Source of the DNA: Ctena decussata | Lineage: Eukaryota > Mollusca > Bivalvia > Lucinida > Lucinidae | Length of the DNA: 64,000 bases | Direction of reading: 5' to 3' | Assembly: GCA_963989385.1 (NCBI GenBank) | Contig: OZ022508.1 | Coordinates: 56,397,087-56,461,086 of the forward strand | In this document: positions 45,301 through 60,300 of the stretch, one piece after another | Layout of the letters: every line of letters begins with the position of its first letter | Position numbering within the stretch: the stretch's first letter is position 1 | The notes under the pieces: model-generated | The model's input: only the letters and a program-made list of their open reading frames with translations | Told to the model about the DNA's origin: nothing | The model's database searches: none | Position numbers and translations under genes: made by a program

Positions 45301-48300
45301 TTGCGAAATAATTCTTGTTAAGACAGATCTGTTTCCCAGCCATGACTACTATGGCCAATACTTCTGTTAGCTAAGTGGCATGATTTCTAAAGGGCTTTAT
45401 TGACATTCGTACTAAAACATAATATATAAAACATTTAGGACCATTGCTTACTGAATGTGCTTATCCACTCTCTAGAAAAGATTCACATTTTTTCTTAGCA
45501 TTGCCAACCTATGTACAAGTCAAAAATATTTACCAAGAGTTGAACTGAGGTTGCTGACAAATTTTCCTTTACATAGCCTCATTATCAAACTCGATTTCCC
45601 AACAGCGGCATCCCCTGCTAATACAACTTTAAACATACGTTCTGGGACCTTGCTGATCTTAGGAGTACTCTGTAAAAGATGCAATATCGCAGCTTTAAAT
45701 AAGGAATTTATTTGATGAGGATTGTGGAAAACACTTTTAATGATAAATGTAGAACACCGAACTTTCTATGACAGCTGCCCATTACGGAACTGTAGTTAAC
45801 TATTTTCAATATCGTCAAATCCCAAAAGTTAGGAACAAAGGTGATCCGAGGTGTCGGAGTAACCGCAGACATCAACTTAGTGACTTCTCAGTAAAAATAC
45901 GTCCAGGCCTCTCAGTCAGTATACAGTTTCCGTATGCTTGTCTCTAATATTTGGATAAACATTTGTAACTGCTTGTTCATGTTGTGGTAATTTACACAAA
46001 TTCTATATCACTCCCATTCATAATGTTTGGGGCTATGCTACCTACTTATGAATAATCACTTGTTCGAGTCTCTGCTCAAATGGTCTTGAAGATAAGATTT
46101 TTACCTTTGTTCTCGCTTCCGCATGCTATTCGTGTTGGTGGGACGTTAAACTCGAGCTATTTCACTCGCTTATTTATTACACAAGCACACAAGTTATAAC
46201 ATTCTAAAATAGTCTTACATCTTGAACAAGCGTGCTCGGACGTTTCGCCATACGCCCAAGAGAGGAGTCTCGCCCTTCCCGTGACTTTGAACTTCTGGAA
46301 GATGACCGGCTACTTCCCGACCCAATACGTTTTTGTTCTAGACCAGGTTTATGCATTTTGTTATCTAGAGATTCAAATGGAGCTTCTGATTCTGTTTCAA
46401 GTTCGTCATGGGAGTCAATGTCCTGCAAAAAACACCATACACCCAGCATGAACCACAATACTAGGAACTTACACAAAAAAGGAGCCAACTGTGTTATTTG
46501 CTATCTCAAAGTACCTACTGATTATGTTATTTCGCTGCCAGAATCGTTACAAACTGCGATTTTACACATTAATCACTTGTTCGACTCGGTCACATCTGTG
46601 TATCAGGCTGGTATAGATTTTTCTAGATACTATGAGGTCAAGATGGTGGTTGCGTTAAAGTGGATGAGAAGGCACTGACTAGGAACCGACAAACTTGAAT
46701 TCCACAACCTGCCCAAACAAAAACAACAAAGACAGCGCATAAAGGAAATCAAGACAAGCGAAAAGCAATGAGATCACGCAAATGGCCATGGGGCTAATTA
46801 ATGTATAAAATGTCAAATACTAATAGAAAAACGAAAAACATTGACAGACATACTAATGCTCCAGCATGGAACATTGAAGGCTCGTTGAAACAATATGCGC
46901 AGCATAGCTGGAAGAGATGGACGACTTTCGTTAGGCTCATATGTTCATCTTGAAAGGGAGTGGTTACATCTGACACAATTCTTGATCACTTTTGCTTAGC
47001 CTAGTGCGTACCTTTATGAACAATGTAGCGACGACACTTCGAATCCACAGTTCAATGCACGTTTGCAAACTAGTCATCAAAAACGAAAACACTTACCTCG
47101 ATCAACGGCTGCTGATAGTACGATTTTGATCGTCTTTTCTCTGCTAAAACTCTTTGCATAGTCTCGGCATCGTTTAAGAAAGCATCAGCGTCGAAATCAT
47201 TTTCGGTTCCATCGCGTAATGTTGAATGACCACTGTCTGAAAATGATATTCTGTAATATTAGTTCAATATGGCAAGAGAAGAAAATCGGACCAAGGCAGA
47301 CTGTATGAACATGTCATCGGCCTGTGGCTGACTCATCTGTGATCTCATTTAGACAGTGGTTATGCCATGTATATTCAAGTGGGCAAGGTTTTGACATGTA
47401 TTAAAGTTGGAAAACGACAAGAAACTTCCAGATCAAACACAAACGACGAAGATGCCGAAAGATGAACTATGAAACACAAACGACAAAAGTGTTCACCGCA
47501 ATAAACGCATCATGTCAGATATGAACGGCAGTGGCAAGATTACTTGGGGTTTAAATCAGTTTAAGCGTACAAACTTATTCTCAACTTTAATCGGAACTCT
47601 ACAAAAAAAAAACATTTCGGTCGGCAAACAGAGTACGCGGAATTACAGTAAAATGCACACAGTCATGAAAACGTCGATGAAAAACTTCACGCAAATACTT
47701 CGAAATCATGCAAAAATACAATGAACCTTGCGATGAAAGAAGTTCAGACCAGTTGTGTTTCGTCACAAAATTTAAAACATATCACTGTTTAGCTCACCTT
47801 CATACTCAAGTTTATAGTAAGACGTACATTACAAACAGCTTGAAAAACCTTCTTGGTTGTACATGAAGGCTAATTGCTATATATAGTTTCAAACAAATAA
47901 AACATAGATGAGTTTTGAAAAGTTAATGTCAGAAATTTTTAGATATTTTTGGTAGCCAACTGTTAAAATCCACTTTAAGGTCAAGAATACGTAAATGGCA
48001 CATACATAGAATTTTTTGAAATTTTGCACAGGAGTGCATTATCATGTGTTATATCGAAATTTGCAATAAAAAAGATAGTTCACCGAGTTCGTTTTGTCGC
48101 TAGATCAGATTGAAAAACGTGAAATTTCGAGGCCGTTTCCACTGACGGCAATGGGAAAGCAATAAAAATACTTAGATTTTAAAACTTAGACGCACACAGC
48201 TTGTTTACCACTACATAGATTTTTTTCAAAAACTGATATTTTATGCCACAGCATCTGTCGATTAAAATGAGGTAAAGAAAGTCCTTGACTACCGAGCTCG

Positions 48301-51300
48301 TTTTTCAACTAGCGCTTGATACGCAAGCATAGGAAGTATAATTTTCGCCATTCGTTGACGTCATTTATAAGCGACGTTGCAATCGTTTACGGGCGACGTT
48401 GTAAGGCATGCTAGGACCGTTATGAGAATACGGAAAGATGGCGACTAATAGGGTTCTCATGATGAATGCTTTAGTGATAACAAAAATTAATAAAATTCAA
48501 AAACAAACTTCTAACAGTAATATCGTTCCTGCAGCCAACACGAAATGAGCCGTGCAACGAAAAAGGAAAAGCCCTATGAGTAAACCCAACTTTCTCTTTC
48601 AAAACTGCGTTACCCTAACATCGTAATACCAAATCACAAAATGCGCCGTGTCATGATAAAGTGGGTCCTTGGGGCTACATATGTAAGGCAGTGGATCAGT
48701 CTGCACATCCGCCTAAACTAACCAGAGCCTTTGTTGTCCTCTGGTACAACGATTCCATGAGAAAATCAAACTACGCGTATGCGCAGGCTGATCTGTGTGC
48801 ATGTTTATTTACTGCCAACTCGTGTTCTTTCGGTGTGGCTCATGATAGTCCGATAACATTGACTTTTACGCCCTTTTGGACTGTATTGCAGTCATAGCGA
48901 GATGATGGTAGGCTTATACTGAAAAGTTACTACGCAAAATTCCACCGTAGGCGGAAGGCTTCTTGAATCCTGGTGGCCGTATAGGGGCGGTATGGGCAAG
49001 AGGCCCGCGGTATCTTTGGCAAAGCCATACAAGTGGAAGAAATATTCATTCGTGTTTTGTGAAAGGATATGCATAGTTAAAATCGCAAAAAGCAGCATTA
49101 TAATAAATATTAAAATTAGATCCCATAAAGCTTAAGAACCAGGTAGCGCACATTTACTTGGTTTATTAATTATTTCGGATACGCAATCCCACCAGCGCCA
49201 CGGAAGAGTGATTAGAGACATTCGGTTAAAACGCAGAAGGTTGCGGGTTCGAATCCGGGTTCGGCCAGCCAGCGACTGGAAAAGTCTCTTTGTCAACCCA
49301 GCAATAAATGGGTGACTTTTTCGAATCAGGGAAGGATAAGGCAGCCAAAGGAGAAGGATGTGCTCCACCTTTCATACTTGCATATGTGTGTCTGAAAAGT
49401 CCTGAGAGCCCTGCAAGTAGGGAGGGAACATGTATTGCGGCCAACCTACACACACGAAACACTCTCTGTCTGTCTGTCTTCTTCCTCTTCTCTCTCTCTC
49501 TCTATCTCTCTCTCTCTCTCTGAGTGTCTGTCTCTCTCATTTTTGTAGAAATAAATTTATGTTGATGAAATAACTTCATAGATACAGGAAAAGAACACTG
49601 CGATATCAGCAGAGGGCTTGGATAAACAATGACAACTCTTTTTTTCCATGTTTGACTCTTTTATCAAATGTCCGATGGGGGCCGTCATATTGAAAATAGC
49701 ATTGACTAGGAAGTATTTCGTGACGTAACGTCCTTCGCGACGCACGTAATTAATTGCGCCAGTCATTTACGTATTCTTGACCTTAAGAAAGATAGCTTTG
49801 CTCTTCGTACCTTTGTATAGTAACTGAAAAAATGAGCTCATTGTTTTTTCTCGCTTTTTCTTATTATTTTGCGACACACAGATTTTTTTTATGGTGATAT
49901 TTGGTAAATTTTTTTTTTTGTTTTTTTATGTTATTCATATAATGCAATGACTATGATTTCCGACGCAAAGGTTTATTTCAACATAATATACCTATATCTT
50001 CTACCAAACCAGCGTCTGATTCACATGTGTCTTGATGTGGAAGTTTGGGGTGGATAATTCTTGGGGCATTATGTGCGTACTGCTGTACAGACACCGAGTG
50101 GGGCTCTGGTTCTTCCATCAGTGAACTCTGGGAATTCATCCGTGACCGTATGCTGAAAATATTAATTGTCGTAACCATATTAACTTTTGGGACATTTTGC
50201 ACCAATAATGCCACCGTTTTGTATAACGGTGTGCAATTTACGTAATTAACTCTCTGACTCAGTTACTGTATGAATAAATTTTAATCATCAGGTAGAAAAG
50301 TATTATTTCAAATAAACATAGCAAAAGCAGCTGTGCAAACTTACATTTATTAAAGAAAGGAAGGTTGCTGCTACACTGGCGCTATACCGTGAATCTGCAG
50401 TCCTTGCCATAAGTAGCCAGCCATAAACGATGCGCCAAAGACATGGCAGTTTACCTGCAAAATCTCATGTAAAATGAATCCATAACCAGGAAAAAAATTT
50501 TTTTTCTAGCATCAAGTTTCATCTTGCTATATATATGATAGATTATTTCAAAGTTTAGGAGAGTGCAAGTGCAAAATCATAAAGTCAGTGAGCACGCCTT
50601 ATAACTGCTGTGTATACCTGAATTTCAGTGAACTGAGACAGAGCTCACAGTGAAGCGTTTAACTGAGCAAGTTTGTATCAGATCAGAATAGGTGTGATTA
50701 AAGTTAGCATGAAGAAATGAAAACGCCCAACAAGAGTACAAATGAGTCGCGATACGACAGAACCAACAAAATGGCATATGCGCCCAGCGAAGACTCAGAT
50801 CAGCCTGGCCACTCTGATCAGCGTCTTTGCTATGCACTTAAAGGGTAGCTAAGGGTCTAAGCTACCTCCACACCAACAGCGAGCACACTGAGTAGATGCC
50901 CAGGCTTTTTTGAGTTTTCGCTGGGTGCACATGCAACGCTATTGGTTTTGTCGTGTCGCGGCTAAAATATTAAAGGGCTTTGTGACCAAAATGCATCTGT
51001 GAGACGTGATGACTAGCAGTCAGTTGGTTGGATGCTATTCAAAGGAAGATCGCTATAACTAGGATGTATCTAAAACGAACTTCTTTTAAAGTAAATGGGT
51101 ACAATTGCAAGGACAGCAACACTGCCACTTATATTTAGCGTCCCCTTTTAATTAGAGTCAACTATTACAGAAAATATTTGCGCTCCAGGAGAAAATTCAT
51201 TCCTTCACGTGTTCACCCCTTTTGAAAGGACTTCATCATCCAGGGAAGCAAATGAGATGTCACATATGCTGTCTACCTTTCAAATAAATGGCTGAAAAAC

Positions 51301-54300
51301 ATGGCACATTCTTTACTCTAAGTGCAGCTCGTATTAAAAAGAAGTTCAAACACCAGGGAAGAACGTAACTTTCTGCTAGAGTGACCTCCCTTTGCAAAGG
51401 AAGGCTACTTTTTAATTTACAGTGATCTCCCTTCGAGGTGCATCAACACAGCTTATTGTGCATTTCAAACTCAAGATACCGCGGCTTGATGACTCTCCGA
51501 TGTTTATTGTGATGAGAATGGGACTTCTTATGTCTGAAGGAAGAAACAGTAGCAATAGATCTCTAAGCAAACTGCGCATGTGCAGTATGGCATGGCTACG
51601 ACGCCTTTGTACAAACTTCGAGACAGATGGTTTCGTCACGACGCAACTTCATTTACAACACTAAGTTTCATTTGAAATTTAAAAAAAAGTATCATATTCT
51701 TCAGTCTGTTTCATTTCATTCCCGTATTTGTCTGCTCCCCACTGGGCAAACAAGGTTGAATCAACCTTGAACCAACCTTGATTCAACGTCACGACGTTGA
51801 ATCAAGGTTGATTCAAGGTTGATTCAACATTGTGTGCCTGCTGTGTTGTTTAAGGTGGACATAAAGTTTGTGCCCGAGTGATATAATGCACGTAGTAAAC
51901 TTTTGAAATTGCCTGGAACTGTAATAAAACTGTCATAAATTATACTATAAACAATAGTGGTAACAGTTGTTTAACACCTTATTTATTATAATATGATGGA
52001 TGCTACTGGGAAAGTTGGCCTAAAGTTAGTGCCGTATTGCGTAAAAAAGAGAGAAAATGTGCTCTACATTCAAGACTCATATGAGGCAGACTCATCAACT
52101 TTCTCTTTTATTTTTAACACTGAATTTACTTTTTTGAGAGGAGTAATTTCAGATCGTAAAAAAAGAGCAACAAGAGTAAATGTGCTCTACATTCAAGACT
52201 CACCATGAATCGAGGCAGATTCATCATTTTTCTCTCCTCATTATATCAACACTGAATTTTTTTTATTTGAGAGGAGAAATTTCAGATTCAGATATATGCA
52301 AATCTTATTGTAAGTTTCAGTCAACCCATTGCAGACTGAAGTTGGTTTAAACATATTAATACAGTTGAAATTAAATGCATATTAATATGTATGAAAAGGA
52401 TTTAGAAAGAAGCATATTGACTAACATAAATCAGATCTGTCTTGTCTATTTAGTATAACGCTACATATTGTCTGATAGAGAAAGGACCATGGTCATCACC
52501 ATAGCATCAAGCCCAAACTGATGTGGTAATGGCACAATAATAGCTCCAATAGCTACGCGAAATGCCAGATAAGGTGAATGTCTACAAATTTAGGGGAAGC
52601 AACTCTGCCCTTTCCGCTATTGCCTCCCTTCTCAATTGTACCAACTCCAAAGGAAAAGCTTATACTCTTTTGGTACAATGTCTTTCCTTTAAGATTTCCC
52701 ATTTCTTTAAGGGCTGTAAAAACATGGCCGTCGGAACAGGGGCGGCAGGGGCGGCGGCCTTCACTAAGAGGAACATCTTTTATGATTTCCTTTTTAAAAG
52801 GAAATCATAAAAGATGTTCCTCTTTGTGAAGGTGGCGGAAAGCATGGCAGTGTTTCCATAGCCGTACATTAAGTGGCATCATGGTTTTTATCTCAGTTCA
52901 GCTGAGCGTAACTGACATAGACTTCTCAGAATCTGAAGACTGTTCACGTAATGATTTGATTGATTGATCTGATGCTTAACGTCCACGGTAAACAGCTATG
53001 GTCATGTCGGGACGGTCAGTTAACCCAACCACAGTATTCCTGGGCAGGCTTAGACCTCCTAAACGGTTAACCAGTACTAAGTGCACATACTTTCGCCAGT
53101 AACTGACAACTGCCCTTCTTGAATCAGCGGAAGGAGAAACGAAAGTATGTGGCCAGACCGGGTTTCGAACCCAGGACCTCTGACTTATGAGTCAGGTGCC
53201 CTACCGATTGCGCTACGCGGCCCGGCGTTCATGTAATGATGACTCTTCGCTTTTTGCACTATTTTCATGGTCGGCTAAGGTAAGTAGGGATCCTGCGCTA
53301 AATGCTGGTTGCATATCCAAACCAGCTAGAATACTAAATAAATTCTGAAGAAATATTTACTAGAAACAAGAAAAGCATAAGGGAAACTATAGTACCCCAC
53401 TCGAATTAAGTGAGTCTGTTCGTGTGCACTAATGAAATGCTGCAACACTGCCCACGCCCTAGCACCTGCTTTAGCGAAGCTCCCTTTAAAAACTGACTTG
53501 GACTGAGCCCAATGATCCCAAAGCACCAGAAAACATATAATCTGCACTATGATGATGAGAATGTAGTTCGCTTACAGTCCAAAAAGGTACAATTGTCAGA
53601 GCGAATAAAGCACTGAACTGATGCCGTTGACTGTTTTAAAATCTACAAAATCTAATTATCTGGGCATAGTGTCCATTTTCTGGTCAGACAGGCTTGTCTG
53701 GATTTTTACATTTCGTATTCATGTATGCCTTAAGACAGATTTTGGGCTGAGGTCCCTCTTACGATAGACAATTAAGGAATGAATTTCATTTTTGCTGAGG
53801 TTTATGGAAGTGTAAACTACATTGGGTCGCGTGCAAAGTGAATGAACCCCTTTGGGATTCATGTAAACTTTGCTAGCGACCCAATGTAATTTACACTTCC
53901 ATAAACATCAGGAAAGTTAAGCTCATTGCTTATATTTACAGTCGGTTCAAGAAGGGCAGTTGTCAGTTACTGGCGAAAGTATGTGCACTTAGTACTGGTT
54001 AACCGCTTAAGAGGTCTAAGCCTGCCCAGGAATAGTGTGGTTAGGTTAACTGACCGTCCCGACATGACCTTAGTTGTTTACCGTGGACGTTAAGCATCAA
54101 ATCAAGCAGCCAACAGTCGGTTCAATCAACTTTGCTATCGACCCAAGTGTAAACTACATTGGGTCGCATGTAAAGTGAATGAATCCCGAAGGGGCTCGTG
54201 TAAACTTTGCTATCGATCGAATGTAGTTTACACTTCGATGAACATCAGAAAAGTTTAGTCCATTGCTTATATTTACATTCATTTCAATCAAAATCTTTAT

Positions 54301-57300
54301 GAAAAATTTCATATTAAATGCTTAAATTATAGCAGTAAAACATTTACACGAAGTTTTTCTGCTAACAGCCGAAAAGATTCCTTGACTTCATGCCGTTGCC
54401 GACATCCATTAGAGCTTTGTTTAATTTGACGTCATTTAAAGTCATGTGACGTCGCTTGGCTCAATATAATTGTTGGAATGTAAACTACATTAGGCTCCAA
54501 TGGTTTACTATAGGGCTTTTCAGTAAACACACCATCAATGTAAATATTCTTTATTCTAACACTGGTCGCCTATATAGCCAATGCTAAAATCTAGTGATAT
54601 ATTGCGTTACAAATCACTGGGCGGATTAGCGTGACGTTATTTAGCGCCGTTCGGATGTCATTTTTATTCGTTTGGTGACGTCAATTTTCATTTCCATGAG
54701 GATAGACGGTGTAACGTCGTTTTCTCGCATCAAAAACTTACGAAATACATGTGAACGCCTCTGTTACAGTCAAAGTTGTTGGCGGGGTTTCTTCATGTAA
54801 TCATGGCGGAAAACTGGAAAAATCTGAAGGAAACATTTGCGTTTTCATCGTTTCTGGCGTGTTAGAATCGAAATAGACTCTTGCTAACAAGCGATTTGTT
54901 GCCCAATATATCACTAGTTGTAGGTCAGTCGTCAGTGACTATATCACTCGCGCTTCGCGCTCGTGACATATCACTTTACGACTGACCTCCAACCAGTGAT
55001 ATAATGGGCAACAAATCACTGTAAGCAAGAATCTATTTCTTAAATAAAACTTACGCTGGTGTACTCTGAAAGTATTCACTCATTAACGATCCTCGCCTGT
55101 CAACAACTGGTAAGCTTCGAACAGTGCTTGTATTAGACTGAAAAAGATTCAAAAGTAGCAAATGAAAGAAAGATCATGCAATAACAAGACCTGTCACAGG
55201 GCCAGGATAGCTCGCCTGACAGCGCCTTGCCCATCACATAAAAACTTTAACGTGAAACTTTAACATTTTGCTAACGCCGACGCCGCCGCCAACGCCGACG
55301 CCAACGTCGCCGCTGACGCCGACGCCGGGGGTAGCGCAATAGCTCTTCCTGAACTTCCTGAAATTGCCGGTCTAGATAAATATGAAGTTTTAAAAATGTA
55401 TGCTATCTTATAAATTAAAGTTATACAATACCTACGGCATCAGCTACTCATACACTCAACTAATAATTAGCCCAAAGGCTCAGGTAAAGATGGGTATTTA
55501 ATTCTTTAAGATAATTTTTCAGAGTTCTCCCTTTAAACATGATGAGACCTGTCGTTTGAATCGTCCCGTTTCTGGTGCCCAGGTAGTTACATAAGCTTCA
55601 GAAAAGTTTGGTATGCAAATATGGTCGTTATGCAAATTGATTACAGAACAGGCTTATAAGCCTCTGATTACAGATAACCGAGCTAATTGTAATGCTCGCT
55701 GTTGATATCCTCTTAATGACCAAGCGCGCTGACCGTTAATATACAAAAATCTGCAAGCTGATGCCGTTTATTACAGATGCTAGAATGGTCCTATACATAT
55801 GGCTATTAAGAGTGGAAGATGTTTCTTGAAACTCAGTTTTGAGATCGACAATCTTCCACGCCCTAGCTCTGAATAAGATGGGCCCTAAGTCCCAATTCCC
55901 GGAGTGAAATAATATGAGAATTTAATACAATTGAACATCAATCAGATTCTAAGAAAACGAGGTTTTCCGCAGCTGCAGCTTAATTAAGCCGGAGCCTAAT
56001 CGCATCCTTTCGCTGCCTTTATTCTTTCCTGATTCAGAAAAGGTACCGACTTGCAGCTATGCCGACAAAGCTAGTGTTTCAGTCGCTGCTTGGCCTGTCA
56101 GGGATTTGAATCCGCGACTTACTGCATCATAGCAAAGTGTGTCTCACCACTTGGCCACGCGCTCTCTAAGGGCGCGTTTACACGAGCAAAGTTTCTATGT
56201 CACAGAAACTTTCACAAAGAAAGTATGACAAACATTTTGCGTTTACACGGAGCAAATTATTTGTTAAAGAAAATGTGCCATAGAATCTTTGTCACATAAA
56301 CTTTGGCAATGAAATATTTGCTGCAGTGTTCACACGACCAAATATTATTCGTCAAAGTTACCTGCAGCGATGAAACAAAATCTTTGTCACATTTTCCACG
56401 CTTGTAGCAATGTTCTTTGTTACATAATCTTTAGCAAAGTTCTCCGTTTACACGGACAAATTTAATTTATCGAAGTAACTTTACCATATATATTTGTCAA
56501 AGAAACATTGTCATATTTTGGCATTTACACGAGCAAATTTTTCTGTGACAAACCTACTTTGTCATAGAAACTTTGGTCGTGTAAACGCGCCCTAATACAT
56601 AAAATACGGATAATAAAATAGGCAGTAACTGCTTACTACAATGGACTGTTGTCTCATGGGTGAGGCTCTTCGAGATGTTTCTACTAATTCTCGTAAGTCA
56701 TCATTTGTGTCATGGAGGCGTTTGTTGGCGTCACTGCAGAAAAGAAGAAAAGTATCAAAATACGGAAATGCAGTCTGTAAGGTATACAGGGTGGCAGGCG
56801 GAATGTATACAGTGTGGCAGAAGGAGACCCCCTTCTCAGTGTGACACAGTTGGCTCCCATGAATATAATAAAAAAAACAGACCTTTGAAGGGTTACTTTA
56901 TTCAGGTAAACAAAAACTCACACCTTTGTAAAATGGTGGAAAAATACATAGTACTGCACATGTATATATCCAGAGCTCTAGATAAGAGGGAGTATTTGAT
57001 GATAATTAGGGATAATTTTTGTTAATTCTGCATAAAAACATATGTTGTGACCCCTCATCTGAACCGTCTCGTCGAGACGGTTCAGATGAGGGGTCACAAC
57101 ATATGGTTTCAATGAGAAATAAGAAAAATTATCCTTAATTATCATCAAATACTCTCTCTTATCTAGAGCTCTATATATCTTTAGGATGCAAGAACCGCCG
57201 AGATGCTATGACAAATGAAAACAAGAAAGCTCTTAAATGCTCCGTAGTGACCACTTTGCACCGAGTACATATTCTTAAATATTTTAGAAAAAAGGCAGGT

Positions 57301-60300
57301 TATCACCAGTGTTCTGGAAAAATCATATTTAATCTGCACAGTGAGAAAAACTTCCCTGTAACATGCCCAAACAACCACGTTGCTTCTGATCGACTTGAAT
57401 TTTTGTGCTTTCTTAGGGAATACATGCGCCCAAAACTGTCATTAGGGGAGGTAAACCACCGGCTTTAAGGTCGCAAATTTTGTATGTTGACGATACGTGA
57501 AACGTTATAAGCGCCCATAAAACCGACAATTTACCTTTAAATACAGCATCTCTATCATATGAAATACGGAGCCTATTCCCTTTCTCTGTCTTTTAACTTT
57601 GCCTGATTCAGAACAGGTATATACCGTATACGCGATAATTTTCGCGGTGTTCCATTTTTCGTGGTATTTCGCGGTCACTTAGAAACCGCGAATATTAAAA
57701 TCGCGAAATAATTTCCAGTTTCTTACAAAGTATCATCAGTAGACACAGTATCCATATATTTTGTTTTTGTTTGCTTCGGTAAAGTCTGGTATACTTATCA
57801 TTTGAGCCAGTTCTTTCATTAACCTGTGGCCGCAGGTTAATGAAAGAACTGGCTCAAATGAAAATCAAGCAATTTTGATTTTTGCGCATGTTGCTGACCG
57901 CCAAAATTGAAAACCGCGATAATTAATGTTTATGTTTTTGCCCCTAAACCGCAAAAATTTGAACCCGCAAAAATTACCGCGTATACGGTACGTATGTACT
58001 GCTGGACAGAGTAGCTTTTTCAGTCATTATTAGCCTGTCGGGCGTGGGAAATAAACTCAGTTGAAATCCCACAAGTTGATATACAAACTCACTGTAACAA
58101 ATGCAGTTGTCTAGTAAGATTCTCTTGTTCTCTCATATATTCTGACACTGTTTCTTTTTCCCTGAAATGAAAAAAAAGAGAGTTATTTTTGAACAAATAG
58201 GAAAAAAAATAAACAAGAAAGAAAATTTTGCCTTACTGACTTTTAAAAAAAATCAGGTTAATGTCTGCAGTTGAGGGTTCTATATAGATTGAGTCTCGAG
58301 TTTACTTTCAAAGGACTAGTGATGTATCTTACGAACGATATGGATATCATGTTTGACTTCATATAAGATTATCGTTTTTTTCTATTTTAGGAAAGGAATG
58401 CAATATTATGACGGGATATTCAGTTGTTAGACAGGTCTTAAATGTATATTGTTGTTCGAAATACCTCTTAATGGAGCTCCCAATACAACCCCCGGGGAAC
58501 CTACCGCGTGGGGTTTGATAATCAGTGTTTGCAATGATATGGATATGCTGCATATTTTCATGATATTTGAAGATGAATTTTACGCTCTATTATGTTTGAT
58601 AACCAGCTTTCTCTGACTTAAGGCCGGAAAAAATGATTAAGTAAAGGTGCTCATTAGAAACCCTTCTGTGCAATGCACTGGCTTAATCCTTAACGCAGAA
58701 AAAACGCAGACAACAAAAGTTATGTTTGCAAATTCAAAAACAAAATGTTTTGTTCAAGTTATATCACATTGAGAATTCATAGCTATAAGATAAATAATGT
58801 CGATCCGAGTGTATGAGTCGCCTCATCCAAATCTAAACTGTTTACAAATTCAACTATTTTCATATTTGGCGCTTTACGTGTTGATGGGTCCACGAAAAAA
58901 ACATTTCAAACATAAGTCGGACTTATATTTGACAACTTATTCTTCATGGGAGTTTTCACTGACTTACATCTCTAATTCATGGGATTTTTCATTGAAATGC
59001 TGCTTCAGGTTAGCAAAGTCGCCCTTTAATAGCACCACGTTTGTCTGTGCGTCTGTGAGTTCACTTTTCAACTGTCTGTTAGCGAAAGTCATCTCCTCGA
59101 CTTTAGTTTTAAGATGAATAAGCTGGTCTTCTATCTCTTTGTTCCTGGCTTCTGGTCCTACCTGAAGTGTTATATATGCCGGAACAATGAATAAATGTTT
59201 GTTCCATTATTCAAATATTCTAAAGTTGGCGGGCTCTTATAGTTCTAATTATATCAATATTGCTTAGCTAAGTCTAAGTTGTTGTTTTTTTCATTCTGCG
59301 AGGTGCAGGTGTACCATTAAGCTAAGTTTGTAGTCAGGTACAAACTTAGTTTAAGATGAATAGTCATTCATTTTTTCGCCATTTTTACAAACAGGAACAA
59401 CTTTTTGTGCCTTTCTGACTGCTTCCTTGGATGAAGGAACCCTTTAAAAAAAGTCAATTTTAATGGAAAGAATTTGCTTCTAGAGGAGCATTTATTTCCT
59501 TCAAGAGTTGAACAAAATAAAAAGAACGGCAAAATATGAAAATGACAGAGTTGCTTCCCTTGCAAGCGTATTTCTTCACTGACCTGTTGCAACTTTTTCA
59601 GGTTTTGCTGTAACATGTTGATCTCCTCCTGAACTTTCTCTCGCATCTCAGCTTTCTCGTTGTCCGTCTTTTCTTGTTCCTATAACGATGGAATATTTAT
59701 CATCTTAATAGCAAAACAGCAACAGAATAAAATCTCTATCTCTCTTTCTCTCTCTCCCTCCGCTTAATTAGATCCATACTTTAATTACACGTGCATGTTA
59801 GTCATGCTTAGTTCTTGAATTGGCATTCGCCATTGCTATTTATTTTACAGGAGATGTTAACTCTTGTTATCATATCGTGTTTTCCAGTATATTTCTTGTC
59901 GATGGTATGTGAGTAAATGAGTTGAAATACAAATATTGTCTAAACCAATAACAAAGCATATTTATTTGAGTGACATAAAATTCTTTGAAAGTTTTGCATT
60001 TTATGGATTTCAAGTACTATACAACCATAGCAGGACAATATCGAGAGCTGACTGTATTATCGCGTTACTTATTTTCCTATGGTACCTACTCGTTTCCGCA
60101 CCCGATCTTCAACTCTTTGCATCTGTAATTCCATCTCCTCTTCCATCTGTCGCATGTGGTGCTCATGTTGGTCCTTTTCTCTGACAATCAGATATAAAAC
60201 TCATGACATATTTTGAAGAAAAAAAAACACCTTCAAACATTAAAAACTATAGAAAGCAAGAGACTGATATCAAAGTCGCAAATTGTGCCGACGCCGTATG

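Larger units (their letters stand above)
57565..58050 (-). repeat. SINE family C copy split by a mariner-type MITE
   Basis: Left part ccctttctctgtctttta...cctgattcagaacagg and right part ctgctggacagagtagc...ttagcctgtcggg match consecutive pieces of 55985-56166. The intervening 57624-57988 is a separate insertion. Confidence 0.7.

Noticed and set aside
46232..46678. 148-residue plus-strand open frame
   Set aside because: Antisense of the RASEF Ser/Arg-rich exon; openness is explained by that exon's codon bias.
49190..49262. Apparent tRNA gene on the plus strand with perfect B box
   Set aside because: The acceptor and anticodon stems do not pair well and the SINE C body follows.
53155..53226. 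Apparent tRNA gene on the minus strand
   Set aside because: Has A and B boxes but is followed by the SINE A body and tail and flanked by a target duplication; other copies are dispersed.
60030..60052. Isolated atatcgagagctgactgta end
   Set aside because: Looks like one end of the pogo-type MITE at 2655-3315, but no matching second end was found nearby.
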